Of a stretch of 60,000 nt of DNA, positions 14,401 to 26,263 are shown one piece after another. The notes below the pieces were generated by a model. It ran no database searches, had not been told where the DNA came from, and saw nothing but the letters and a program-made list of their open reading frames with translations. The stretch is from Branchiostoma floridae (taxonomy: Eukaryota > Chordata > Leptocardii > Amphioxiformes > Branchiostomatidae): contig NC_049996.1 of the NCBI RefSeq assembly GCF_000003815.2, positions 11,388,856 through 11,448,855 of the forward strand, read 5' to 3'. The position numbers and the translations under genes are program-made. The first letter of the stretch is position 1; each line of letters begins with the position of its first letter.

Positions 14401-17400
14401 TAACTGAGTCAACATAGACACCAATCATGTGCTATGGTGACCTTTTCCAGAACATGCCATTGGAATGTGTGGCATGTGTGTGTGAGATTTGGTGCATCTT
14501 GTTGGCTATGTGGGTGGACTCATGATGGAATGACAATTTTCTATGCTGCACCCGTATATGGAACTGCACTATATGATACCTATACAAACGGTTACTGTCA
14601 TGAATGGTAAAAAGATGGGACCAAGTACCTTATATTCTAGAAACATAGTTCTGTTGTACTTTTACTTTGTCCTGAAATTTTGCAATGTGCCTTCTAAGAT
14701 AAGAGAAAAAGATGTTATTATTGTTGAAAAGTGTGGTGCCTAAGTTCAGATGTTCTCAACTGATAAAAAAAACGTTGGAAGTCAACTTAGCAGGAAATGA
14801 CTTTTTATTCAACACTATCTTCTCAAATGGACACCATATAATGATTGTTACTGTCAGGTAGATATTTAAAATGCATGCATATCACCACCAAACTTTCTAC
14901 TAAAGCCAGGACTTTCAGAAAATGATAATGATAATGGTATTTCGGCTCATTTTAAAGATTTGAGGACAAAGTTTTAGTCTGCTGTAGTATTGTAGAGTAT
15001 GTATAGAACTAGTGGCATGGTGATGAGAAGTGTGTTGAAAGATATTCTCTGTCACACGTTCTATCTCTTCACCACTCCTGGTGTGTGTGCTATACAGCAT
15101 TGGACTGTGCCAACCGCCGACTCACTGACTTCCCCACGAAGTCAGGGGGTTTCTAAGCGGACTGTGCCGAAATTAACACATAACACGTAAGTTATAAACC
15201 CAGAGGCGCGGAGAGCAGGGGGCGACGGCAGCTGAGAAGAGGAGGCAAGGCGAGTGTCAGCGACATCTTGCACCTTGAGAAACAACAATCCCTTTTATCA
15301 CGTTATGACTGTGTTGCAACTACTCTCTGCCTTGTCTGAATTGCTTGGTTCTTAACATTTTAGACAAAACGTTTGAAACCACATTGCCAAAGGGTTTAAA
15401 GAAAATAACACTGCTTGAAGCACCAAAAATGCCACAAAGCTTTAGAACTCTGGAATCAGTTTTTCATATATTATCAGATGTGTACCACAAAACAGATACA
15501 ATAGAGAACTGGAAGACAGCATCATGTTTGTTCTTCGTCTTTGGACACCAAAAACTAAAACAATTTTGTAAGTTTTTATAACTCAGCTATTACTTACAAC
15601 CAGAACCAAGCAATTTTCTGAATGAAACTGGAAGATAGACAAATCAAAATTGTTGTATATGTAGAAGAAAGCTGTACCAACTTTGTGTAGATGTTCACTA
15701 GATGATGATAATTTTCAACAGCAAGAACTTTCTACAGATGATTGCCAGTTGAGGTAACATGTTGTTGAACTTGCATCCTCAAAACTTAGCATCCAAGCTT
15801 TGGTTTGGGCTGGAAACCTAAAGAAAAGTATGGCTCTGTGATATAAATTTGCATGGCATTAATGAAAATGTTTGAAAGTTCTTGCTGTTGTGAAGGAAGG
15901 TAAAGATGTTCAAAGCATGTAAGGACTGTCCTTCAACTATATTTAGCATCAGTATGGTTAAAGCATCTGTTGCAGTTCCAAGGACACTTACATTTTAATC
16001 CAAACTGTAAACTGTATATTGCAAAACATATAAACTTCACTATCTAAAGCTGTCAGCCAAAACGCAAAACTTTCTGTCTTAAAAAAATGTTATTATGACC
16101 AAAGTACTGCCTGTATCTTTGGCACTTTTGTCTTAGTATTATGGGTCTCTTGAAATACTTTTATATATAGTTTGAAAATATAGTTGTAGGACACTCCTGT
16201 TAAATATAAGCTATGTAGAAAACTGTGATCAGCTATAGCAATTTCACAATGATTGTTACATTAAAGCTAGACAGTAGTTGCCTGTTATTGCTTGCAATGT
16301 TATAAACCATTGTGGATAGACATACATGTACTGTGTTACACAACTGAAATAACTACAGCTGATACAGCTACAGATCTCTCGGGGATATGGTGTAGATTTA
16401 AAGGCATTTCTTAGAAAGTGGTAGTTTACGAAAAAGGATTCTCACAACTGCCTAAGGAGGTTTGAAAAAATCCATTGTGTTCATGTCAAAAATATGAAAA
16501 TTACTTAACAGACAGCTGAAAAAAATGGCAGGATACAGTATGTCAATTTTTTAGAATCAACATTCAGAGTTAATTGATCAGGGATTCCTTTTGAGACCAC
16601 TCTGGCTGTACAGCTCAATTTTGTTAGAGAGTTAGATACAAAATTTGATATCCATTCTATCAGATGTGTGTCTTAAATGAAATAAGCCCTGAATATCCAC
16701 CTTATTTTACAATATGAACAAAATTTCATAACACTGGAACATCAATTGTGTTTAATGGCAAGAAATGATTGATAGAATGGATAGAAAATTTCAAACTGTT
16801 AAAAGTTCTATCTTAACTGTTAACACTGTTTTGTATGTTTCTTCAGAAGTTGTGTAACTCTACAAGCATGGTGAGTCACAAGTGTTTTAAACTTAAACTT
16901 GTCAAAAATGTTGCCAGGCAGACTTTTCTCACGAGGTATCCCTCCTCTGTTTTGTTGCTTCAGCTTGAGGGTCTAGGGTCGTGCCTGGCGTTCCTACATC
17001 GCCACGACATGAAGCCAGTTATCGTGCACGGATGCACCGTACCGGAGGAAGTGGAGATGACTCCACAAGTTTTGTATGTAAGTGTCCAGAAACTATTACT
17101 GCAGCATAAGAGCCTGTAGCCTGATATCCTAGATCCAGTCTGCCCCTCTTGTCAAAGAGCCAAACATTTAGATACTTGTGTTAAGAGAGGCAAGAGCTTT
17201 ATTTGGCTTGAAGTTGGACTGTCCTCAGTAGCAGCTTGGTAACAGGTATTCAGAAGTTTGATTCTATGAAATGATGAAAATGAAACTTTTCAACCATGAA
17301 GTGTTTTCTCACCCTGATAAGTTTGACAATTGATTTATAAAAAATCATCTTTTGTGGAATGTTGCTATCATCCAGTGTCTGTCCCATTTTGTTGCCCCAT

Positions 17401-20400
17401 TGTTTTAAAGATCTTTTTCATTGCTCAGTGGTCTTTCTTTCTCTCACTTTCAGCAGTTAACCTCTGACATTAAAAAAAACATGTATAAAGCTGACAGGTA
17501 AACAGATATATCATTAGCTGCCATGCTAACTGTTACTATGATTGTCCATTACTCAGAATGTGAAGAACCAGCTGGTAGAAGACAGTATGCGGATGGTGAA
17601 CGTGCTGGAGGCCCAGGGCGCCCCCGCTCGCCCGCTCTTCAGCGGAGGCTGCATCCTGGAGGCCGAGCCGAAGAACCCTCTCAGGTGTCTATCATCTGTC
17701 ATGTCTTTTCAGCCTCATATAATTTTAAGAAACTTTTAGATTTGTACCTTCTTCCTCTAGATATGTGACTGTAATAGTGGCATGAAAGCCAGAAAGTACT
17801 GTTATTTTATTTTTCAAAGTGAACATTGAGATTTGAGAACCATTTGATCCATACGTCTTGTTGTGTTGATAAAAGAAACTGTATTTGAGAACTAGTAACA
17901 TTGTTTGTCTTTGTTACAGTGCTGACTTGAGGGGAGTTGTTAAGGAGGTTAACCCAGAACCACTGAAGTGGTGTTTGAGGTAAATACAGCAATATTACCA
18001 GTTTGTTTTCACACCTTGCTTTATATACTTCTTGCATCAGTTCTTTTGGTTCAAACTTGCCAACATCTTTTTAGGCCAGTTTCCTAACTTAGTCCTTGTC
18101 AAGGTATTAATCTATCTAAGTGCACAAAGTCTAATTAAGTCTCTGCCCTCTGTCCGTCAGATCTGGACACATCCCTGTCATCAGCACCCTCGGAGAGACG
18201 TCTACCGGACAGGTCATGACCATCGACTCCTCCGAGGCCACCGAGCAGATCTCACAGATCCTCGCCCCCCTCAAAGTCATGTTCTTAAACACCCAGGGGG
18301 GCATTGTGGACAGGGGTGACCAGGTGTGTACTCTGATTGTGAACTTGTGTTGTTTGTCAGGAAGTGAGTGTGAAGATGACTGCAAATGTCAGACTTGGCA
18401 AGAAGAACTGGTCAGAGGTGGTAGACTGTTATAAGTTCTTGTGGTCCAAATATACCCACCCAAAAGCCCTCTCTTGAAACACCAAGATTGACATAGAGGA
18501 CTTGAGAGTGGCTGATCGACTATCATGGAGTTCAGTAGTCCCTGTCGCCCATTGTTGAATGATGATGTTCTATGAAGTTGAAAGGTCATCGCTTATGGTA
18601 AAATTTATTCTGGAGCAGGATTTGAGTTTGATTTTCTACACAAGAAAAAAAAGGGTTTCACTTACCCCAATTTTTGACTGTCTAGCACCAGACTATGGAA
18701 TTGCTCACAGGGAGTGAGCGCTCTACCGCTACTACATGTATGATGTCACTTAATGCAGATAGGAGACGTGACTCGGTAAGAAGTAAATGAGAAGCACTGT
18801 AAATGCAGAACTTTTCGCGGTGGTTTTATGTTTGCAGTTTTCGTGTTGCCAATTCACCATGAACTTAAAACCACCACAAACAATTTTTCCATGGCAGTAA
18901 GAGACTACAGTGTATGGTGCTACCGCAAACTTAAAACCACAGCAAACAGTCCTTTTTCCCACTAACACAAAATCAAATCCCAGCGATCTTAAATGCATTT
19001 ACTGTATACAGCACTTTACATCTTGGAATGGCGAGTGAATTACCACTCATGCTGATTACATACGGCATGACATAGGTTTATAGCTTCTAAATATATGTGT
19101 TGTCAGCTTTAATGCAATTGACCAATCAACATTTAACTCTTCAATTTGCCAAGGTATTCAGAATTGTATGACAATAAAATGTACTTGTATCATTTCAGAT
19201 ATTTTACATCATTTGCATTTTAAACCAGACTACTGAATGGGGGACTAATAAGATGCAAGCATTTCAGAAGTGGAGACATCACACAAAAGGTTCATGGTAA
19301 AGACGTCAATAATTCTTTTTCTTGTTATTTTTCTCCCACAGACTGTTGTTCAAGTGAATCTTCCCGCCGATCTAGAAAGTCTTCTACAGCAGCCCTGGTG
19401 CACTCCAGCTATCAAAAAGAAGGTACCATCTAACTGCATGCCATAGAAACATTGCTAATCTAACAAATGGTACAATCAAGTCTTCATTTGAGGTTTTCTT
19501 AGTGTTCCACATAAAGTATAGGTGTTGTTTGGGCTTATAGCTTCAAGAGGCATATGAAAAGCAAAGAAATTGTTTTTCCTTTTAGTGATTGTTGTTATTG
19601 ACATCAACTGCTACAAAATGTGTCATTTGCAGCATGTTTCTAATGTTAAAGCCTTCTTCATTGATATAATATACCAGTCCTGTACCCTTCTTTATTGATA
19701 TCATATACCTGTGCCCTTCTTTATTAGTATCGTATAATGTTTGCTCTTCTTTACTGATATCATATACCTATGCCCTGCCAGGTGCTGCGTATATCAGAAC
19801 TGCTGAACAAGCTGCCTCCCGAGTCCTCTGTGGTCATCACATCAGCCAATGCTGTGCTGACTGAGCTCTTCACCCACCATGGTCAGTGCCATGCTAGCAC
19901 TTTCAAATGCAGCTATTGCCCACATTGTGCATGCTTATTTTTGTGATATCCTTTGAGTAATGATGATGAAGATAACTTTATCATTAACAATTAATGTAAG
20001 TAGCAAGTAGTCTGATGTAAATTGGCTTTCATTATTGTACAGCCTAGAATCTATATTTACAATATTAGACTGATGTTACATATATCATATAGCCAGTTGT
20101 CTTATCATATACATGTAGCAATCAATATACATCACTTTGCCTTACGTTGTACCTGTTACAATTGTTGTGCAATAAAACTTTGTCTTGACTTGAGGTCTTG
20201 TCTAAATATTAGCAAGTTTGATATACTTTTTAGGTGCTTGCATTTTTCATCTGTCACTGTGTCTTGTAAAACAAAAAAATGACTCATTACAATGCTATGA
20301 TATATACACTTTTTAGCATTACATGTACATTGTGAGGGATTTTTCAATGTACCTTTTTTCTTGATATGATATGGAACGAAACAATGTACATATAGCTCTT

Positions 20401-23400
20401 AATTTGGTACTGTCTGCACCATACTGAATGTCGTTAATCATTTTTGCTCTTCTTGTCTCAGGATCAGGGACGTTCTTCAAGAACACAGAACCCATCAAGA
20501 AGTACCAGAACCTGGCAGATGTGGATCTGAAGCGTCTGAACGAGCTCCTTCGCAGGTAAAAGCTCGTTCAGAACTGTTTGATTTAACTTACTATAACCCT
20601 CATAGAGTCATTAACTTTGATTGTGATAATCATCATAGAATACAGGGTAAGCACTGAAATGGGAAAAGCAGTACACAAAAGGAGGTTCTAGTGATAGTAA
20701 ACAACTTAACCATTTTGCAACACCACAAGGAATCTTTCAGTTCAAATAGCCAATCAATTAGGATGTATTCATATGTGACCTTACAGACATATGACACCAG
20801 CAGTTGGTCAAAGGTTCCAGTTTTATGTGTTTATTCATTGACTTGGCTGTGAAAGGTTCACAGCCAGGGCTGAACAGCTAGCACACGGTTATAACAGTAT
20901 GGTTTTAATGATGCGTGTCGAAAATAACAGCCATTTTTCTTACCAATGCAGGTCTTTTGGCCGAGTTCTGAAGGACGACTACTGGGAGAGACTGCAGGGT
21001 CGACTGAACACATTGTACCTGTCTGAGGGGTGAGGGAGTCATACTTATTCATAGCTAGCTACGTTGTATTTGTGTTGCACAATTCAATGAAAACATCACT
21101 TGGTTTAAGCAACACTGCACAGCAACAGTAAACAAAGCTTTCTCCAAAGTGCAGTGTTATGCAGTGCCGTAGTCTGGGATTACATGTTTGATACAAGGTA
21201 GTGTAAATGTCATTAAGCACCAAGGACAGGGATGGTATGGTTATTATTCTGCATCACAGCTCAATATGATTGCCATTCAGCACCAAGGGCCTGTGTAGAT
21301 CAAATATATCATCATGTGAATAGTGTTCAGCACCAAGGACAGGGATGGACCAAATTTAACACAATGTGATTGTCATTCAGCACCAGGGACAGGGATAGAT
21401 CAAATACATCATCATGTGAATGTTATTCAGTACCAAGGACAGGGATAGATCAAATACATCATCATGTGAATGTTATTCAGCACCAAGGACAGAGATAGAT
21501 CAAATACATCATCATGTGAATAGTGTTCAGCACCAAGGACAGGGATGGATTGAAGATAGCACAATGTCATTGCTATTCAGCACCAATCCTTAGGCAGGAT
21601 TGATTAAAGATAGCATAACGGCATCTCCAGTCAGAACCAGGGACAGGGATGGATAACATCATGTGAATGTTATTCATCACCAGGGAAAACTGATACATTA
21701 GAAGCAACATGCTATGAATGTTATTCAGCACCAAGGACAGTGATAGATAAGAAAACAACCTGCTGTGAATATAATTCAGCACCAAGGACAGAGATAGGTT
21801 GAGAACCATATGCTGTAATTTCTATTCATCACTGAGAACAGGGATAGATTAAAAGCAATGCTCTGAAGCAATTGTAGTTTCAAATTTAAAATAACCACTG
21901 CCAAATACTCATGGATCAAAGTTCCTCTGTTTTGTGGTTTATACTCTAACCACTATCTTAAAGCAACCCTCTGAATCAACTGAAGCTACAAATTCAACAC
22001 AACCACTGCCAAATACTTATGGTTCAAAGTTCCCTAAGTTTATAAATAGTTGGTACGTTCTGTTGTTAATATTCCAACCACTATCTTAATTTTGTGCAGG
22101 TACAATGCTGCTGCCATTGTGACCAATGAGCAGGTGGATGGAATGCCATACCTGGACAAGTTTTCTGTCAGCACACAGATACAGGTATATAAAACCTATA
22201 CTTGACTCTAGCTCCAACCGCTTATTATAGTGCTACATCAAATTTTCAGGTGAAACATGATACTAACACCTATTTAGATCATCCATACAGCCCTATATTA
22301 CTTTATAAATGTTGTATAGCCTTACCTTCATATAGTACTTACTGTTTTTGTTGAGTGTTATATATGTATGTATACTGTTACATTATCATCTATTCACACT
22401 CAATTTGTGATGTTGATGCCTTGCATGTTGGTATTTCTGTTCAAATGCTTTTGCATAAAGCCATGTTACTGAAGTAACTATTTTGTGTGCATATCCTTGT
22501 GTCAAATATCATTATTTCATGATATATTTGCTATGCATTCTAATCTTAGCACTAAAATGGAAGTCAACTACTTATAAGATATGTAGTCTTGCGCACGAAG
22601 TCTTAAAACACACTCCATAGCTCCAGCTGTATCATGTGTTGAATAGCACTGAAGCATTATATATGCATTAGCAAAATACATCTGAAATATCACACTTGAA
22701 ATCTGAGGAACGATTTTCTTTGCATGGAGAAAGATGTTCTTTGAAGTGATAGCTTCCAATTCTCATTCTGTATACTATTACCTGCTTGGTTATTATTTGG
22801 GATCCTAAATCTACTCAGCATTATGACGAAAACGAAACAAAATCTTATCCTTTGCCTAGAAGAAATTTTGTCATTTGGTTGACAACATCATGTTGAGATA
22901 GTGACATGCACCCCTTGTTTTGCTTGCGTTCTGCTAACTCCATTTTGCTACCTACATTTTGCTTGCTTTGCTGTGCAGTGCTTACTTTCACTTGCAGCTA
23001 GGCTTTAGTTATTTCTTCACCCCTTCCCCTGTTTTATCACCCATAGACTGATGAAAAGGCTAGGGCCAGGGAAGGGGAGTATTACTACCAAGAGCAACTA
23101 GAGGTAATAGCATCAGGAAAGATGCAGGAGTTGGTTGCTGTTCTCTGTGTTACTAAACACCATAACAGTGTTCTTCCCTCACAACCAATCAAGCAGGCAC
23201 TTGGAAATGATTGATATGTGTTCTTTTAAGGATCAACTAAGTCACTCTTTCTGTTTGATCAAAGTAGTGTCAATGACTGCCTACATGCTCAAAAATCTTT
23301 ACTCTGATGTTGTGTATGATCTATATCATAATTTCTTTTCTTTGCATTCTTTTCTCAAGCCTTTTCTCAATTCAAGCATATTGCATGAAAGATTTTTCAG

Positions 23401-26263
23401 ATTTCTAAACGTCAGTTGTGGCCTATTTTGTGCCACTGGTGACTAAACTCTTTGCTTGTCCTTTGGATTTCTAAAACTTATTGCCAATGAATCAGACTAG
23501 AAGGGAAATTCCCATTAAAAGGTCTGAACTATCCCTTGTTGCCTATTCTGTACAAATTCCATACCGGAAAGAGCTCCCAAACAGAGGTTTTATGAGTTAG
23601 TATTCTTTAAAAAATGCAAAATGGAAAAAAAGTTGTATGGTTTATAATGAAGATACTTGTAGGACAAATATGTCATATTTTTTACATGAAAGACAACAGT
23701 TGCTGCATCTTCGTCCATCACATGATTTAGGATATTGTCTATGCCATGCACTGCTTAATGCATGAAACTTTACAGAGTGCAACCTCTGGTCTATTTCTTT
23801 TCTTTCTCCAAACCTCTTCATGCTGAATAACACAGGAGGAAGTATGTGACATTTTCAGTACTGATCTTCTTGTCTGTGTTGCATGGATATGATATATGAT
23901 ATGATATGATGTAACATTGCATTAAAGTTTGGAGTGAAAGTCTGCATGAAAATAGTGCACGGATTTTGTCAGAATGTACATGTGAGTTGATTTGAGATGC
24001 GATTGTTGTGCTAATATTATGTGGGTACTTCTTTTTTTATGTTTGGTTGTGTGCAAGGGTTGGCACATCAACATCCACAGTCCACAAGTTATCCTTGTTC
24101 AAATTTTGCACACAACAATAGTTGCTTGTACCCTCTAAGATTGTATGTCTTATTTAGCTTGGCTATACTCCTGTAGAATTCTCAAGTCCCTGAGCCCTGG
24201 CCTTTGCAATAATTACACTGCTAGTCCTTAGCTTGGATTGTGTCTGATATGTTTAGATAGCGATGTGTTGACCCACATGTACATACAGGTTAGCCTAGTG
24301 TGTACCATCCGGATAGTAGTTTGCTCCTATTTTTGCTTCTGCTATCCGTCTGGAGACTTGCACATTCAAACCTTTTGTGGTAAAATTAGTTAATGAACGA
24401 ATCAAGGAATTGGTTCTAGAGCGCTGGTTCGATGACAACAGGCCATCCCGCAAGTGACAGAGGGTGTTTTCGGTGTTGGAACACCGGTTCGAAGGAGCAC
24501 TTGAATCCATTCCATAATTCTCTCATATGTGGGGACCAATCAGTGCCTGCGTCCAAAATTTGGACGATTTCAGACGTTAACATGGTTCGCGTTTTTCCCA
24601 GACGGAAACACAGAGAAGCGACTGTATATAGTGTATAATGAACATCAAAGCTAGAAGCGACTGTATATAGTATATAATGAACGCCGGAGCGAACTACTTT
24701 CTGGATGGTACCCAGGCTACATACAGGTATGGTAAGGAACAGAGGCCTGAAGGTGATGATTGATGTTTCTGTTGTGCAGGGCCAGGGTACCAGTGAGATG
24801 CTGTGGGAACATGTGCGGCGGGACTTCAAGTCTCTCTTCTGGCGTTCACGAGGGAGCAACAAGATAAACCCATGGTAATGCATTTGTATTAAATCACAGA
24901 CTTTACACATAGTCTCTCTTCTGGCGCTGACGGGGGAGCAATAAGATAAACCCATGGTAATGTGTTTGCATTGTATCACAAACTGCTGTACATTACACAT
25001 ATCATCAGAGATAAGTCCTAAATTTGAAATTCACCAGTGAAGACAGTATGGATGACAACAAAAGTTTGTAGTCCCATACACTTTTTGAGGCAGGGGCAGT
25101 GGGTTTTTAGTCCACTGCGACTAGGGCACAGTTTTGGAAGGCACTGTCAGCACCTGTCAGCACCTGTCACCCCCTCAACCAAAGTCAGGTACCCATTTCT
25201 ACACCTGGGTGGAGTGTGGAAAGTTGGGTCAACTACCTTTCCCAAGCTCACCAGGAATGCCTGAAATGGTACCCATAACCTTTGAACCTTGCCACATGGC
25301 CATTCAACACCACTAAGCAATGATGACTGTGCAAGGACATAATAATGATGAGCAATACAGCACATGAATAGTAAGCCACTTCTATACAAATTTTGGGAGG
25401 CTGGGGTTAGTGAGTGCAAAACATCACAAGTGGAACAAAAAGAAATTGAATTTAAAAAATACATCGTACGAGGAAGAAACAAACAGCCTTTCCCCTAAAT
25501 TCTTAAAGGATGACTGTCTCCTGTATATTCATGACTCACACTGTGATACCTCTCCTCAGGTACTTCAAGAGATCTGAAGGCAGCTGGAGTGATGGACAGT
25601 GGACAGTGTTCTGGTACGGAGTGTCCCAGCCCAAACTGTCCTACGAACTGGTCGACTTTGCTGCAAAGCTGCCGTCTTCCTTTACAGAGGGTAATGCTTG
25701 CAGTCTGTTATTGGCATTGGGCCCCTTTTTCTTGGGCCCAATGTTGCTGAAATTTTATAAGGAATGAAGAGATAGGATTACCAATCCCAAGTGTAAACAA
25801 TGAATATGTAATCACCCATTAGCAGATAATGTGATTGTATCTAAGTTTGGCTAAATGCCATGGTTTGGAACTCTGTATTCAGAGAACAAAGTACTGTTTT
25901 GACAATCTCACTGTAGCTATGAGTCTAGCAAATATGCTCATTTTACAATGAAGTCTGTGCTTGTATAAGTTGAATGTAATAGGATGTATTTTTTTTTGGC
26001 ACTGTGCATTTATTTCTCCTAACTCAAAACAACATGTAAGGTATTAAGTGTATGGTTGTAATGCATGATGTCTGTGTGTGAGAACTTATGATAGTTTACA
26101 TGTAATTTGCTCACTTTGACTTCTACATTTAGTGAGGAAGGTTTGAGGAGCACAATACTGAATCTGGTGTGTTTATTCATCTTGTCTATACAATACTGAT
26201 CTCTCTTCTTGTGTGATCCATACAGATGATGACATTGGTTCCAAGGCATCGATTGCAGAATGA
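11469..26263 (+). CDS. NAGS: N-acetylglutamate synthase, mitochondrial (14 joined exons)
   Basis: Makes N-acetylglutamate from glutamate and acetyl-CoA, the activator of carbamoyl phosphate synthetase. Exons: 11469-12434, 13784-13903, 16964-17077, 17557-17684, 17920-17979, 18161-18323, 19342-19422, 19782-19881, 20462-20555, 20952-21029, 22100-22184, 24780-24874, 25560-25690, 26226-26263. All borders are AG/GT, all phases agree, and they total 2253 nt (750 residues plus TGA). The start ATG is in context CCCCACCATGC. Residues 1 to about 310 are a long, poorly conserved, basic and Ser/Cys-rich leader with mitochondrial-type N-terminus; vertebrate NAGS is about 530 residues, so this leader is unusually long. 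EARYWLKQF onward is the amino-acid-kinase domain (about 325-565). SGTFFKN onward is the acetyltransferase domain, with the acetyl-CoA loop QGQGTS near 663-668 and the hallmark [13 protein letters not shown] stretch. Two optional in-frame exons are listed separately. Confidence 0.93.
12490..12745. repeat. Dispersed SINE-like repeat, copy 1 (NAGS intron 1)
   Basis: It shares blocks with copies at 25060-25305 and 49640-49770: TTTTTGAGGC, GGGGCAGTGGGTT, GGTACCCATTTC, ACACCTGGG, GAGGAAAGTTG and CCTTTCCCAAGG. Three copies in 60 kb mark an interspersed family. The family is not named with confidence. Confidence 0.65.
16847..16870 (+). CDS. NAGS: Candidate 24-nt NAGS microexon
   Basis: A polypyrimidine-TTCTTCAG acceptor is followed by 24 bases encoding KLCNSTSM and then a strong GTGAGT donor. 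It is phase 0 at both ends and sits between two phase-0 NAGS exons, so including it adds eight residues without a frame change. The flanking exons align to NAGS relatives without needing it, so it is either optional or a chance splice pair. Confidence 0.35.
18795..19006. mobile_element. Short inverted-repeat element (ACAGTAAATGC ends) in a NAGS intron
   Basis: The left end CACTGTAAATGCAG and the right end CATTTACTGTA form imperfect inverted ends. Interior copies of TTTGCRGT and GTGGTTTTA occur in both orientations (for example AAACTTAAAACCACAGC). This is a foldback MITE-like unit of about 210 bp with no coding content. The superfamily is uncertain. Confidence 0.5.
21213..21850 (+). repeat. 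Minisatellite of RE1/NRSE-like motifs, period about 50 bp (NAGS intron)
   Basis: About 13 units begin at 21213, 21276, 21326, 21376, 21426, 21476, 21526, 21576, 21630, 21672, 21724, 21775 and 21825. The most constant part is TTCAGCACCAAGGACAGGGA; the rest (ATAGATCAAATACATCATCATGTGAA) varies more. The REST/NRSF recognition element is TTCAGCACCACGGACAGCGCC, so the 17-bp core TTCAGCACCNNGGACAG matches exactly in several units, at 21326, 21376, 21476, 21526, 21724 and 21775. Units near 21576, 21672 and 21825 have decayed second halves. Whether any REST-like factor binds here is unknown. Confidence 0.8.
23047..23103 (+). CDS. NAGS: Candidate 57-nt cassette exon inside the NAGS acetyltransferase domain
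   Basis: The acceptor CACCCATAG is followed by 57 bases encoding a charged 19-residue peptide (starts [10 protein letters not shown], ends YYYQEQLE), then the donor GTAATA. It is phase 0 on both sides and lies between the phase-0 exons ending at 22184 and starting at 24780. The flanking exons join directly as ...TQIQ-GQGTSE..., the expected NAGS sequence, so this exon looks like an alternatively spliced insert. Coding-like composition and clean borders support it; no transcript evidence is available. Confidence 0.5.
24291..24719. mobile_element. Inverted-repeat DNA element with 9-bp target duplication CATACAGGT
   Basis: The left end TAGCCTAGTGTGTACCATCC pairs with the right end GGATGGTACCCAGGCTA, and the arms continue through AGTAGTTYGCTCC. 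CATACAGGT directly flanks both sides (24282-24290 and 24720-24728). A 9-bp duplication fits Mutator-like elements among others. Near the right end, a 40-bp unit containing GAAGCGACTGTATATAGT is repeated twice. The element ends 60 bp before a NAGS exon. Confidence 0.7.
24911..24999 (+). pseudogene. Decayed tandem copy of the NAGS INPW exon 3' half with its donor
   Basis: An 82-bp segment at about 24829-24910 (exon 3' half, GTAATG donor and early intron) is repeated directly after itself. The copy keeps TCTCTCTTCTGGCG, AAGATAAACCCATGGTAATG and the downstream CACA-rich part. In the exon frame it reads SLFW-R-stop because CGTTCA has become CGCTGA. It also lacks an acceptor, so it cannot replace the true exon, but its donor is intact and lies 82 bp downstream of the used one. 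Confidence 0.75.
25060..25305. repeat. Dispersed SINE-like repeat, copy 2 (NAGS intron)
   Basis: Same family as 12490-12745, with shared blocks CTTTTTGAGGCAGGGGCAGT, AGGTACCCATTTCTACACCT, CCTTTCCCAAG and CACCAGGAATGCC. Copy 2 has an internal tandem duplication of CAGCACCTGT near 25147-25170. Confidence 0.65.

Noticed and set aside
21213-21850. CRISPR-like array
   Set aside because: Units are diverged, spacers are themselves repeated, and the DNA is animal. It is a minisatellite.
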